Below are positions 52,510 through 61,940 of a stretch of 64,000 nt of DNA, piece by piece. The stretch is from CALXVA01 sp944393025 (GTDB taxonomy: Bacteria; Bacillota; Clostridia; TANB77; CAG-508): contig OZ007016.1 of the NCBI GenBank assembly GCA_963931445.1, positions 310,001 to 374,000 of the forward strand. Direction: 5' to 3'. Under the pieces are notes generated by a model. The model was given only the letters and a program-made list of their open reading frames with translations. It did not search any database and was not told where the DNA came from. Position numbers and translations under genes: made by a program. Numbering within the stretch: position 1 is the stretch's first letter; every line of letters starts with the position of its first letter.

Positions 52510-53547
52510 ATGATTATTTTACTAGATGCAATGGGTGGAGATAATGCACCAGATGCAAATATAAAAGGAGCAGTAACAGCAATAAATCAAATAAAAGCGC
52601 AAGTAGTTTTAATAGGAAAAGAAGAAGTTATAAAAAATCGTATAAAAGAATTATATGAAAAAGATAATATAACAGACATATCACCTAGATTAAGTATTAA
52701 AAATGCAACAGAAACAATAGAAATGGAAGATATACCAACACAAGCAATTAAACATAAAAAAGATTCTTCAATGGTTGTAGGATTTAATATGTTAAAAGCA
52801 GGAGAAGGAGATGTATTTATTTCTGCTGGAAATTCAGGAGCACTTCTTACAGGAGCAACACTTTTAGTAGGAAGAATTAAAGGAATAGATAGACCAGCAC
52901 TAGCTGGAATTTTACCAGCATATAAAAGTAGATTACTTCTTATGGATTGTGGCTCAAACACAAATTGTAAACCAATTAATTTACTCCAATTTGCACAAAT
53001 GGCAAGTATATACTTAAAAAATACATTTGGAATGGAATCACCTGCAGTTGGACTATTGAATATAGGAACTGAAGAAACAAAGGGAAATGAACTTACTAAA
53101 GAAAGTTATAGATTATTAAAGGAAAATGCAGAAAAACTAGATATAAATTTTATTGGGAATATAGAAGGAAGAGATGCTTTTTCAGGAAAGATTGATGTTG
53201 TTATTACAGATGGATTTACAGGTAATGTATTTTTAAAAGCAGTAGAAGGATTAGGAAAATTTGTAAAAAGAAGTTTGACAGAAAGTTTAACACATAATAT
53301 ATTATCTAAAATTGCAGCACTTCCAAGTTTACCAGCAATAAAAAGATTTTCTAAAACAGTTGATTATAAAGAATATGGTGGAGCATTATTTTTAGGGGTA
53401 AAAAAACCAGTTGTAAAAGCACATGGAAGTAGTGATGAAAAATTATTTGAATTTACAATTAAACAAGCGGAAAAATTTGTAGAAAATAAAGCAGTTGATA
53501 AAATGATAGAAGCATTTGAAGATAATAATACTAATGCAGAAAATTAA
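52510..53547 (+). CDS. plsX: Phosphate acyltransferase PlsX
   Basis: PlsX makes acyl-phosphate from acyl-ACP for phospholipid synthesis, together with PlsY and PlsC. The 345-residue protein begins IILLDAMGGDNAPDANIKGA, and has MVVGFNMLKAGEGDVFISAGNSGALLTGA, LLMDCGSNTNCKP, GLLNIGTEETKGNE, and a C-terminal KEYGGALFLGVKKPVVKAHGSS, all family hallmarks. The ATG six bases after GGAGG is chosen; one two codons upstream touches that site. The acyl carrier gene follows after about 190 bases, as usual. Confidence 0.95.
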   Translation: MIILLDAMGGDNAPDANIKGAVTAINQIKAQVVLIGKEEVIKNRIKELYEKDNITDISPRLSIKNATETIEMEDIPTQAIKHKKDSSMVVGFNMLKAGEGDVFISAGNSGALLTGATLLVGRIKGIDRPALAGILPAYKSRLLLMDCGSNTNCKPINLLQFAQMASIYLKNTFGMESPAVGLLNIGTEETKGNELTKESYRLLKENAEKLDINFIGNIEGRDAFSGKIDVVITDGFTGNVFLKAVEGLGKFVKRSLTESLTHNILSKIAALPSLPAIKRFSKTVDYKEYGGALFLGVKKPVVKAHGSSDEKLFEFTIKQAEKFVENKAVDKMIEAFEDNNTNAEN

Positions 53548-53665
53548 ATTTGAAATAAGACTACTTAGTATAAAAAATAAAATATTGAATAAATATAAAA
53601 AACGCTCGGAAAGTATTGAAAAAAGCTAGACTTAACAATTATTTTAATAAAATTCATAAAATATA

Positions 53666-53694
53666 TTGACAATTAAATTAATATGTATTATTGT
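53666..53694 (+). promoter_or_regulatory. Promoter of acpP
   Basis: TTGACA and TATTGT are 17 bases apart, about 45 bases before the ATG. Confidence 0.6.
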
Positions 53695-53740
53695 TAGATA
53701 AAACAGATTGAAGATAAATATAAGGAGGTGAACTTATATA

Positions 53741-53983
53741 ATGAGTTCAGAAGAAGTTTTTGAAAAAGTAAAAGGAATAATAGTTGAACAATTAGGAGTA
53801 GCTGAAACAGCAGTTACAATGGAAGCATCTTTTATAGATGATTTAGGAGCAGATTCACTAGATATAGTAGAATTAATAATGGCTCTTGAAGAAGAGTTTG
53901 ATATAGAAATACCAGATGCTGATGCAGAAAAAGTTGTTTCTGTAGGTGATGTTGTAGATTATATAAAAGATCATATAGCATAG
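53741..53983 (+). CDS. acpP: Acyl carrier protein
   Basis: It carries fatty acyl chains on phosphopantetheine. The 80-residue acidic protein has FIDDLGADSLDIVELIMALEEEF, in which the Ser of DSL receives the prosthetic group. AAGGAGGTG precedes the ATG by ten bases. It stands between plsX and rnc, with its own promoter and terminator allowing higher expression. Confidence 0.97.
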   Translation: MSSEEVFEKVKGIIVEQLGVAETAVTMEASFIDDLGADSLDIVELIMALEEEFDIEIPDADAEKVVSVGDVVDYIKDHIA

Positions 53984-53986
53984 TAT

Positions 53987-54023
53987 AAAAAACAGAGTAA
54001 TCAATAGATTGCTTTGTTTTTTT
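53987..54023 (+). terminator. Terminator of acpP
   Basis: AACAGAGTAATC pairs with GATTGCTTTGTT (two mismatches), followed by seven Ts. Confidence 0.75.
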
Positions 54024-54180
54024 GTTGAATAGGAAACACGATGCAATTCAAAGTGAAAATAATTTTTTATTTTCAAAATAAAAATCAATTTTTATTATCT
54101 AATAGTAAATTTTTCATTTTCTATTAGATAAAAAGGTTATAATTACTATTGCATTTGAGATTTTCTCTAAACTACTAGAT

Positions 54181-54209
54181 TTGATTTTTATAGAAAAGTG
54201 GTGTATAAT
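54181..54209 (+). promoter_or_regulatory. Promoter of rnc
   Basis: TTGATT and TATAAT are 17 bases apart. From the acpP terminator to here there is only AT-rich DNA with imperfect repeats of TTTTATTTTCAAAAT type. Confidence 0.6.
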
Positions 54210-54271
54210 ACAAATGCCATAAATATATGAAAATATAAATGTAAATTAACATATAAGGAGGACTAGTTCTA

Positions 54272-54949
54272 ATGCATTTCGAAAAAATAGAAAAAAGTAT
54301 TGGCTATACTTTTAAAAATAGAAATCTCTTAAAAAAAGCATTAACACATACTTCTTATGCGTATGAAAATAGGGTAGAAAGTAATGAAAAATTAGAATTT
54401 TTAGGAGATAGTATTTTAGAATATATATCTAGCAAATATATATATAATAATTATAAAAATTTAAAAGAAGGTGAAATGACTAAAGTTAGAGCAGAAGTAG
54501 TATGTGAAGAAAGCTTATACAAGGTAGCAAAACTTCATAATTTTAGTGATTTCATTTTAGTAGGGAAAAGTGAATTAAATAATAAAGGAAATTTAAAACC
54601 GGCAATTTTAGCAGATAGTATAGAAGCTACAATAGCTGCAATTTATTTTGATGGTGGACTAGAAAAAGCAGAAGAATTTATAATAAATAATTTAAAAACA
54701 GCAATAGAAGATTCTACAAAGCATGTAGGAATGAAAGATCATAAAACAGTTTTACAAGAAAAATTACAGGAAAATGGAGATATTAGTATTAAATATACAG
54801 TTATAGATGAAAAAGGACCAGACCATGAAAAAATTTTTACAGTTAAAGTAGAAGTAAATGGAAAAGAACTTGCAACAGGAGAGGGAAAAACAAAAAAACA
54901 AGCAGAAATGAATGCTGCTGGCAAAGCTTTAGAAAAATTAGGTAACTAA
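54272..54949 (+). CDS. rnc: Ribonuclease III
   Basis: RNase III cuts double-stranded RNA in rRNA processing and antisense regulation. In 225 residues the catalytic domain carries the signature NEKLEFLGDSILEYI with acidic metal ligands, and DSIEATIAAIYFDGG. The C-terminal double-stranded RNA-binding domain is DHKTVLQEKLQENGD through GEGKTKKQAEMNAAGKALEKL. AAGGAGG lies nine bases before the ATG. Length is usual. It would act on duplexes such as those between type I toxin mRNAs and antisense RNAs, if such exist here. Confidence 0.96.
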   Translation: MHFEKIEKSIGYTFKNRNLLKKALTHTSYAYENRVESNEKLEFLGDSILEYISSKYIYNNYKNLKEGEMTKVRAEVVCEESLYKVAKLHNFSDFILVGKSELNNKGNLKPAILADSIEATIAAIYFDGGLEKAEEFIINNLKTAIEDSTKHVGMKDHKTVLQEKLQENGDISIKYTVIDEKGPDHEKIFTVKVEVNGKELATGEGKTKKQAEMNAAGKALEKLGN

Positions 54950-55075
54950 TTAAAAAAAGAAACCCAAAATAGAAATGTATGTGCTTAAAAATAAGAGATA
55001 ACATAATCTAGTGTTTAATTTATCAAAAAAATATAATACATTATTTAGAAAGCAAACTAGAAAGGAGGTTTTTAC

Positions 55076-56116
55076 ATGAAAAAAGAATATATAATACCAA
55101 TTTTTGTGCCACATCTAGGATGTCCAAATAATTGTACTTTTTGCAATCAGAAAAAAATAAGTGGACAAACAAAGATGGTAACAGAAAAAGATGTAAAAGA
55201 AACAATAGAATATTATCTTAAAAATTTTAAAGATAGTCATAAATATGTAGAAGTTGCATTTTTCGGAGGAAGTTTTACAGCTATAGAAAAAGAAAAACAA
55301 GTAGAACTTTTAGAAGCAGTACAAGAATATATTGAAAATAAAAAAGTTTATAGTATTAGAATATCTACTAGACCAGATGCAATAGATAAAGAAATTTTAA
55401 AGAGAATGAAAAAATATCATGTAAAAACTATAGAATTAGGAGTACAATCAACTAATAATTATATATTAAGTAGATGTAAAAGAGGGCATACAGGGGAAGA
55501 TGTAAAAAAAGCATCTAAATTAATTAGAAGATATGGATTTATATTAGGACATCAAATGATGATAGGACTTCCAGAAAGTACGAAACAAGATGAAATAAAC
55601 ACATCTAAAGAATTAATAAAATTAAAACCAAAAATTGTTAGAATATATCCAGTACTTGTAATAAAAGATACAGAACTTGCAAAAGAGTATGAGAATGGAG
55701 AATATAGACCACTTACTGTTGAACAGGCAGTTGAAAGATGTAAAGAAATAGTAAATTTATTTAACACAAATAAAATAAATGTTATAAGAATAGGTCTTCA
55801 AAATACAGAAGAAATATCAGATCCAAAAACAGAAAAAAGTAGTGTGGTTGCAGGTCCGTATCATCCAGCTTTTAGACAATTAGTAGAATCTAGCATGTGG
55901 TATGATGTAATAGTAAATGAAATAAAAAAAATTAATGATAAAGTTAGAAAAGTAAAAATTAAAGCAAATGATATAAATATAAATAATATTATAGGACATA
56001 AAAAAGAAAATATAATGAAATTTAAAGAAGTATATAATGTAGATATAATTATAGAAAAAGATGATAAAATTAAACCAGGAAAGTTTAAATTAGAAATTCT
56101 AGAATTTTATGAGTAA
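55076..56116 (+). CDS. Radical SAM protein (ELP3/oxygen-independent coproporphyrinogen oxidase-like)
   Basis: The 346-residue protein has the cluster motif CPNNCTFCNQKKISGQ (CxxxCxxC), which binds a [4Fe-4S] and S-adenosylmethionine. It also has FFGGSFTAIEKEKQVELLEA (GGS-like motif), IRISTRPDAID, and VKTIELGVQSTNNYILSRCKRGHT, patterns shared with the ELP3-like/COG1243 group. The C-terminal 80 residues look like a small nucleic-acid-binding domain. Its place directly after rnc is common in Clostridia. The substrate is unknown; a tRNA modification role is conceivable. AAAGGAGG precedes the ATG. Confidence 0.82.
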   Translation: MKKEYIIPIFVPHLGCPNNCTFCNQKKISGQTKMVTEKDVKETIEYYLKNFKDSHKYVEVAFFGGSFTAIEKEKQVELLEAVQEYIENKKVYSIRISTRPDAIDKEILKRMKKYHVKTIELGVQSTNNYILSRCKRGHTGEDVKKASKLIRRYGFILGHQMMIGLPESTKQDEINTSKELIKLKPKIVRIYPVLVIKDTELAKEYENGEYRPLTVEQAVERCKEIVNLFNTNKINVIRIGLQNTEEISDPKTEKSSVVAGPYHPAFRQLVESSMWYDVIVNEIKKINDKVRKVKIKANDININNIIGHKKENIMKFKEVYNVDIIIEKDDKIKPGKFKLEILEFYE

Positions 56117-56172
56117 AAAAATTAATGGACACTATGAGACTGTATTTACAAAACAAAAATAATTTAGAATAA

Positions 56173-56212
56173 AATCACTTGTTATTGGAAATATTAACAA
56201 TAGCAGGTGATT
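56173..56212 (+). promoter_or_regulatory. Hairpin covering the ribosome site of the YitT gene
   Basis: AATCACTTGTTATTG pairs with CAATAGCAGGTGATT (two G-U pairs) across a 10-base loop. AGGTGA in the 3' arm is the only Shine-Dalgarno for the TTG start five bases later. TTTATTTT follows, so it may also terminate the radical SAM transcript. The layout is the same as at 296-329. Confidence 0.6.
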
Positions 56213-56216
56213 TATT

Positions 56217-57077
56217 TTGAAAAAAATTACTAGAAAACAAATTATAGTAAAAAAATATATAAAAGAAGCAATATACATAATATTAGGATGTTTCTTAATG
56301 GCAATAGGTACATCTTTATTTTTATTACCAAATAAACTATCATCTGGTGGATTTGCAGGTATTTCAACAATTATTTATTATTTATTTAATATACCACTTG
56401 GAACAACAATGCTTTTACTAAATATTCCATTATTAATTTTAACAATTATAAGAGTAGGAAAAGAAACAGCAATAAAAGGTATTATTGGAACAATAATATT
56501 ATCAAGTTTTATAGATATATTAGAAAATTTTAATCCATTAACGCAAGATAGGTTACTAGCATGTATATATGGTGGTATTTTTGTAGGATTAGGCACAGCA
56601 ATAATATTAAAAGCAAATGCATCAACAGGTGGAACAGATTTAGTTTCATATATAGTTCGTTCATATAAACCACATTATAGAGCAAGTAATTTAATTGTAA
56701 TTATAGATACAGTCATAATTTTATTAAATGTTCTCTTTTTTAAAGAGATAGAAATAGGACTATACTCAGCAATAGCAATATATTTAATGGGGAAAATGAT
56801 AGATATAGTGTTTGAAGGAATATATTTTACCAAGATGATGTTTATTGTATCAAACAAATACAAAGAAATATCACAAGAAATAGGTAAAAAATTAGATAGA
56901 GGGAGTACGGGGCTTTATGGAAAAGGAATGTATACAAGAGAAAAGAAAATGATGTTATGGTGTGTAGCATCAAGAGGAGAAGTAGCAAAAATAAAAGAAA
57001 TAGTAAAAGAAGTTGATCCAAAGGCATTTATTGTAATTTCAAGTGCTAGAGAAGCTTTAGGAAAAGGATTTAAATAA
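56217..57077 (+). CDS. YitT-family membrane protein with a DUF2179 tail
   Basis: The 286-residue protein has about five membrane helices (residues 14-190, YIILGCFLMAIGTSLFLLPNKLSSGGFAGIST, KANASTGGTDLVSYIVRSY). A cytoplasmic DUF2179 domain follows (FTKMMFIVSNKYKEISQEIGKKLDRGSTGLYGKGMYTREKKMMLWC), the usual make-up of YitT proteins. Function is unknown in most organisms; transport has been proposed. Translation seems to start at TTG, as the only ribosome site (AGGTGA) lies in the preceding hairpin. Confidence 0.87.
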   Translation: MKKITRKQIIVKKYIKEAIYIILGCFLMAIGTSLFLLPNKLSSGGFAGISTIIYYLFNIPLGTTMLLLNIPLLILTIIRVGKETAIKGIIGTIILSSFIDILENFNPLTQDRLLACIYGGIFVGLGTAIILKANASTGGTDLVSYIVRSYKPHYRASNLIVIIDTVIILLNVLFFKEIEIGLYSAIAIYLMGKMIDIVFEGIYFTKMMFIVSNKYKEISQEIGKKLDRGSTGLYGKGMYTREKKMMLWCVASRGEVAKIKEIVKEVDPKAFIVISSAREALGKGFK

Positions 57078-57204
57078 ATGCAGAGTATAGTGTGTTAAAA
57101 CAAAATTGTTTTATTGTATAGAAAATTAAAATATATTTTGAGTATTTTAAAATGTTTAAACAATTAGCTACTAAAAATAATAATATTATTTTTAATAAGA
57201 ACTA

Positions 57205-57233
57205 TTTACAAATTATGTAAAATATGATATTAA
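57205..57233 (+). promoter_or_regulatory. Promoter and possible operator of hicBA
   Basis: TTTACA and TATTAA are 17 bases apart. The -35 box belongs to a palindrome TTTACAAATTATGTAAA that could be an operator for the antitoxin. Confidence 0.5.
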
Positions 57234-57262
57234 TAATCATATATAAGAAAGGATGTGACTTT

Positions 57263-57466
57263 ATGAGTATAAAGTATAATGTTATTGTACAAAAAGAAGA
57301 AAATTGGTATGTAGCAAAATGTATAGATAATAGTATTGCATCGCAGGGAAAAAGTATAGAGGAAGCACTAAATAACCTAAAAGAAGCAATAGAGTTATAC
57401 TATCAAGATGAAAAGCCAATTATGCCAAAACAAGTACTAGTAACAACAGTGGAGGTGACTATATGA
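57263..57466 (+). CDS. hicB: HicB-family antitoxin
   Basis: The 67-residue protein is the RNase H-like core of HicB: MSIKYNVIVQKEENWYVAKCIDNSIASQGKSIEEALNNLKEAIELY, with the short tail PKQVLVTTVEVTI. The DNA-binding domain found in longer HicB proteins is absent. It neutralises the toxin encoded directly after it, with stop and start codons overlapping as ATGA. ATG is chosen because AAAGGATGTGA lies before it. Confidence 0.88.
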   Translation: MSIKYNVIVQKEENWYVAKCIDNSIASQGKSIEEALNNLKEAIELYYQDEKPIMPKQVLVTTVEVTI

Positions 57467-57687
57467 GTTCAAAAATACCAATAGTACCATTTAAAGAAGT
57501 AGTTAGAATATTACAAAAACTAGGTTTTATAAAAATATCTCAAAAAGGCAGTCATGCTAAATATAAAAATTATGTTACAAATAGAATTTGTATAGTTCCA
57601 ATGCATTATGAAATAGCTAAAGGTACATTAATTAGCATATTAGAACAAGCAAATATAGAATTAGAAGATTTTTTGAATCATTTATAA
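57463..57687 (+). CDS. hicA: HicA-family mRNA interferase toxin
   Basis: HicA is a small double-stranded RNA-binding-like nuclease that cuts mRNA. In 74 residues the PFKEVVRILQKLGFIKISQKGSHAKYKN pattern includes the catalytic His (GSHAKY), and VPMHYEIAKGTLISILEQANIELEDF ends the fold. GTGGAGGTG precedes the ATG. The pair is in the antitoxin-first order, which is less common than toxin-first but well known for this subtype. Confidence 0.9.
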   Translation: MSSKIPIVPFKEVVRILQKLGFIKISQKGSHAKYKNYVTNRICIVPMHYEIAKGTLISILEQANIELEDFLNHL

Positions 57688-57734
57688 TTTTATCTAATTA
57701 AATTTTATTCTTATTTAATTCCACAAATAATTAA

Positions 57735-57763
57735 TTGACACATAAATAATAAATTTATATAAT
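57735..57763 (+). promoter_or_regulatory. Promoter of the 8-oxoguanine glycosylase gene
   Basis: TTGACA and TATAAT are exactly 17 bases apart. Confidence 0.75.
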
Positions 57764-57819
57764 ATAGGTAATATGAAAATTAATACCGTTTATTTTGTGT
57801 GCGTAAAAAAGGAGAAAAA

Positions 57820-58689
57820 ATGCAAGAACAAGAATATATATTAAAAAATATTTCATCTTTCGAGCCAAAACATATATTTGAATGTGGTCAATGTTTTAGA
57901 TGGGAAAAAGAAGATGATGGAAGTTATACTGGTATAGTAAAAAATAATGTAATAAATGTTAAAAAAGTGAATAATGAAATTATTTTTAATAGTATAGGTG
58001 CAGATAATTTAGAAAAATTAGTAAAAGAGTATTTTGACTTAGAAAGAAATTATGAAGATATAAAAAATACACTTTCAAAAGTAGATAGTTATTTAGAAAA
58101 TAGTATAAATTATGGAAATGGAATAAGAATATTAAACCAAAATTTGTGGGAAACAATTATTTCATTTATAATTTCTGCTAATAACAATATTCCAAGAATA
58201 AAAGGAATAATAAATAGATTATCATATAAATATGGAAATAAAATTATATGGAATAACAAAGAATATTATACATTTCCAACTGTAGAGAGTTTATCAAAAG
58301 CTACAGTAGAAGAATTAAGAAAAACAGGATTAGGTTTTAGAGATATAAGAGTATATGAAACCACACAAAAAATATTAAATAAACAAGTAGATTTAGAAGA
58401 ATTACATAAAGAAAAAGATACTAAAAAAATAAGAGAAATACTTTTAACATTATCAGGAGTAGGTCCAAAAGTTGCAGATTGTATACTTTTATTCTCTACT
58501 TTAAAAAGATTTGATGTATTTCCAATAGATGTATGGGTAAGAAGAGTAATGAATGACTTATACATAAAAAATGAAGATGAATCCAAAGTAGATAAAAAAG
58601 AAATAGAAAAATTAGCAAAAGAAAAATATGGAAACTTAGAGGGAATAGCACAACAATATTTATTTTATTGGAAAAGAGACACAGCATAA
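57820..58689 (+). CDS. ogg: 8-oxoguanine DNA glycosylase/AP lyase (OGG type)
   Basis: It removes oxidised guanine from DNA. The 289-residue protein has an OGG N-terminal domain (FECGQCFRWEKEDDGSYTGIV), then the helix-hairpin-helix LTLSGVGPKVADCILLF with the catalytic Lys and the Asp in FPIDVWVRRVM. ETIISFIISANNNIPRIKGIINRLS is the usual OGG1-like segment. ATG follows AAAGGAG, so the upstream GTG is rejected. It stands alone and converges with a radical SAM gene. Confidence 0.9.
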   Translation: MQEQEYILKNISSFEPKHIFECGQCFRWEKEDDGSYTGIVKNNVINVKKVNNEIIFNSIGADNLEKLVKEYFDLERNYEDIKNTLSKVDSYLENSINYGNGIRILNQNLWETIISFIISANNNIPRIKGIINRLSYKYGNKIIWNNKEYYTFPTVESLSKATVEELRKTGLGFRDIRVYETTQKILNKQVDLEELHKEKDTKKIREILLTLSGVGPKVADCILLFSTLKRFDVFPIDVWVRRVMNDLYIKNEDESKVDKKEIEKLAKEKYGNLEGIAQQYLFYWKRDTA

Positions 58690-58717
58690 AAGGAATGTAA
58701 TTAATAATACATTCCTT
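58690..58717. terminator. Bidirectional terminator between ogg and the TIGR01212 gene
   Basis: AAGGAATGTA pairs with TACATTCCTT across eight bases. The right arm lies inside the last codons of the minus-strand gene. Confidence 0.65.
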
Positions 58718-59609
58718 GATATAAATTATTTTCTTTTAAAAACTTATCTAAACCATTTATAATCCACTTTTTATGAGAATTCCAATCTGGTGCAACTAAT
58801 AAATCTTTTGGAGCATCACCAGAAACTCTATGTATTACAATGTTAGGATTAAGATGTGTTAATATATAAGCACAGTTTGATATATAATTTTCTAAGGTTA
58901 AAGGTACATATTTTCCCGTTAAATATAATTGTTCCAATTTAGTATTTTTTATAATATAACAAGAATGTATTTTTATTCCTTTAACATTATGCAAATTAAT
59001 AAATTGTACAGTATTTTTTATATCTTCAATAGTTTCATTTGGTAAACCCACCATAATATGTACTACCACATCAATATTATAGTTATTCAATATATTAACA
59101 GCTTGTGTAAAATCACTATTACTATAACATCTATTTATTAAATCTCCAGTTTTTTCATTAGCTGTTTGAAGACCAAGCTCTACACAAACATAATATTTAT
59201 TAGTATAGCTTTTTAGTAATTTAGCAATATCTTCATTAATACAATCTGGTCTAGTAGCAATTTCAAGTCCAATAATTCTGTTATCTATTAAAGCAGAATC
59301 ATATTTTTCTTTTAAGTTTTCTAAAGTGTCATAGGTATTAGTAAAGTTTTGAAAATATGCAATAAATTTATTAGCTCTTTTAGCTTTATAGCTTTTAAAA
59401 TAGTTTTCTACTTGATTTGTAATATTATTTGTAGTTTTAATATGTTCACCAGAGCCCTTTTCACTACAAAAAATGCATCCACCAAAACCTTTACTACCAT
59501 CTCTATTAGGACAAGTAAAATTACCATCTATACAAATTTTAAGAGTCCTTTCTCCAAACTTTTCTTTCAAATATTTATTTAAGTGTTTATATCTTTCTAT
59601 ATTTTCCAT
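58701..59609 (-). CDS. TIGR01212-family radical SAM protein (YtqA-like)
   Basis: The 302-residue protein shows the group's cluster motif, FTCPNRDGSKGFGGCIFC, in which the spacing between the first and second Cys is long, as in TIGR01212 members. It also has KFIAYFQNFTNTYDTLENLKEKYDSAL, GLEIATRPDCIN and ELGLQTANEKTGDLINRCYSN. The role is thought to be RNA modification, but the substrate is not established for the family. No Shine-Dalgarno precedes the ATG. Instead a TGCTATAAT extended -10 lies nine bases upstream, so the mRNA may be leaderless. Confidence 0.88.
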   Translation of the reverse strand: MENIERYKHLNKYLKEKFGERTLKICIDGNFTCPNRDGSKGFGGCIFCSEKGSGEHIKTTNNITNQVENYFKSYKAKRANKFIAYFQNFTNTYDTLENLKEKYDSALIDNRIIGLEIATRPDCINEDIAKLLKSYTNKYYVCVELGLQTANEKTGDLINRCYSNSDFTQAVNILNNYNIDVVVHIMVGLPNETIEDIKNTVQFINLHNVKGIKIHSCYIIKNTKLEQLYLTGKYVPLTLENYISNCAYILTHLNPNIVIHRVSGDAPKDLLVAPDWNSHKKWIINGLDKFLKENNLYQGMYY

Positions 59610-59673
59610 AATATAAATATTATAGCATAAAAATAAATTTACTAGCTATAGTTTTGAAAAATAAAACAAATAA

Positions 59674-59702
59674 TTGACATACAAATTATACATTTATATA
59701 AT
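59674..59702 (+). promoter_or_regulatory. Promoter of the DUF2207 gene
   Basis: TTGACA and TATAAT are 17 bases apart, 32 bases before the ATG. Confidence 0.75.
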
Positions 59703-59734
59703 ATTACTATATATAAAAATAAAAGGGGGAACCA

Positions 59735-61844
59735 ATGAAAATATTAAAAAAGATTTTATTAATTACACTATTTTTTGCATTATTTTTAATAATTTTTCAA
59801 ATTAATACTTATGCTAAAAGTTATAGCATAGATAATATGGATATACAAGCTACTATTCAGGAAAATGGAGATGTAAATATAAAGCAAAGTATAACATATA
59901 ATTTTAATGGAAATTATAATGGAATATATATAACAATTCCTTATATAATAAATGATTTAGAACACGATGAGATTATAAATAATAAAAAAATAAATGATAA
60001 TTTATATACAGGAAATGGTATAGTAATAAATTCTATAAGTGATAGTAAAGAAATAGAATACAAAAAAACAAGTTATGCGAGAAATGGACAATCAGGAATA
60101 TATACTTTAGAAAAAAATACGGGGTTAGAAAAAGTTAAAGTATATTCTCCATCAAGTTATGAAACAAAAAAATTTATTTTAGACTATACAATTACTAATT
60201 TATGTGTTAAACATGAAGATATTGGAGAACTTTACTATAATTTTATAGGTGGAGAATGGGATGTAGATATTAAAAATTTAAATATTGATGTATATTTGCC
60301 AAATAATAAAGAAGAAATATACATATGGGCACATGGACCTTTAAATGGAGTTTCAGAAATTATCTCAAACCAACATGCAAATTTCAAAGTGGAGAATGTA
60401 AGAAAAGGACAATATGTAGCTACAAGAGTTATTTTTAATAATGATAATATAAGTCAATCTACTAAAACATCAAATATAAATGCAAAAAATATAATATTTG
60501 ATGATGAAAATGAAATTGCAAAAAATAAACAAGAAAAAGAAAAGTTTACTAAAAAAATAATAATTTTTGCCAGTGTACTAATTATATATTGGGTGATATT
60601 ATTAATAATATTTGAAAAAGAAAAGAAATATGAAGTAACAGAAATTAATGAAGAAGAATTATTTAAAAAATATAATCCATTACTTGCCGGATGTATACAA
60701 GGAAGTAGAGAAATTTTAGCAAGAGACATAATTGCAATAGTGTTAAATTTAATTGAAAAGAAAAATATAAATTTAGAGATTATTCCAAGTGCAATAGGAA
60801 AAGACGACTATGAATATTATATTTCAAAAAATAATGAAGATGAAAATGAAATGGATATAATAGAAAGATTTGTATATAATTGGATTTTTCAAAAACAAAG
60901 AAAAGTTAATTTACAAAAAAGATTAGAAGAAATTGCAAAAGAAAAAGAATCAAATGAAAGATTTAAAACATTGAATAATATAACAAAAAGAACAACAAAT
61001 AAAATAGGAGCAAACAATGCAAAAGTACCAATTTTTTTAAGAATTATAAATGTAGGAATACTGATAGTTGCAATTGTAGAGGTCGTAAAACATATATTAT
61101 TTAATGGACTTGATGTATATACAAGCAATACAGCAGTATTTTCATTCCTATTTATGAATATAATATATTTCTTGCCAATATTATTTTACCTAGCATATAT
61201 TCCTATTAGAATATTAATATTTATTAGGCACAAAGTAAATAACACTATTCAAAAAATTACAGGTCAAAAAATAGTTAATACAAGTATAAGCATAATTTTA
61301 ATAATATTAGTAATAATAGTATTGACATTAATATTTTCACCAGCTAAATATTTAATTGCAGATGAAATGCTTATAGGAATTGCTGTATTAATTGTTCTAA
61401 CAGATAATTTAATGTTAAAAAATAATGATGAAATATTAGAAGACTATTCTAGATTAAATTTATTAAAAGATAAATTAGATGATTATAGCTTATTAGATGA
61501 AAAAGATATTGAACATTTAGAATTATGGGGTAAATATTTATGCTATGCTGTAAGTTTTGGAATTGGAGAAAAAATTATAAAAAAACTAAAAGGATTATAC
61601 ATAGATGATGATTTAATGAAACTTGTAGAAAGTAGTAAAATGATTGAATATATATCAACTGATTTTTACATGTTTTACACATACACAAGCCTAAGTAATA
61701 GATTTATAAAAAGATATGCAAATGCCATAAAAAAAGTAACACCTAGTTCAGGAGGAAGTGGAAGTGGACATGGAGGAGGATTCTCTGGTGGAGGAGGATT
61801 TTCAGGAGGAGGCGGTCGCCGGAGGTGGCGGAGGAGCTTTCTAA
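59735..61844 (+). pseudogene. DUF2207-family membrane protein with an apparent frameshift in its glycine-rich end
   Basis: Residues 1-27 are a signal peptide. The outer DUF2207 domain follows (YSIDNMDIQATIQENGDVNIKQSITYNF, IYITIPY, DYTITNLCVKHEDIGELYYNFIG). There are about five membrane helices (near 272-292, 430-455, 465-495, 520-540 and 545-560) and a cytoplasmic part. The family normally ends in a run of Gly, Ser and Phe and finishes GGGGAF or similar. Here, after SGHGGGFSGGGGFSGGGG, the frame shifts into RRRWRRSFLKYETIIF. Leaving out the C at about 61817 gives AGGGGAF and a TAA at 61842-61844. Function is unknown; the glycine-rich tail probably mediates assembly. GGGGG precedes the ATG. 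The uncorrected frame ends at 61867. Confidence 0.8.
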
Positions 61845-61940
61845 AATACGAAACAATTATATTTTAAATCTCATTTTCATAGACAAGATTTAATTCTTTT
61901 ACAAACGAGAAATTGTGCTAGAAAAAGGAATGATATAAAA

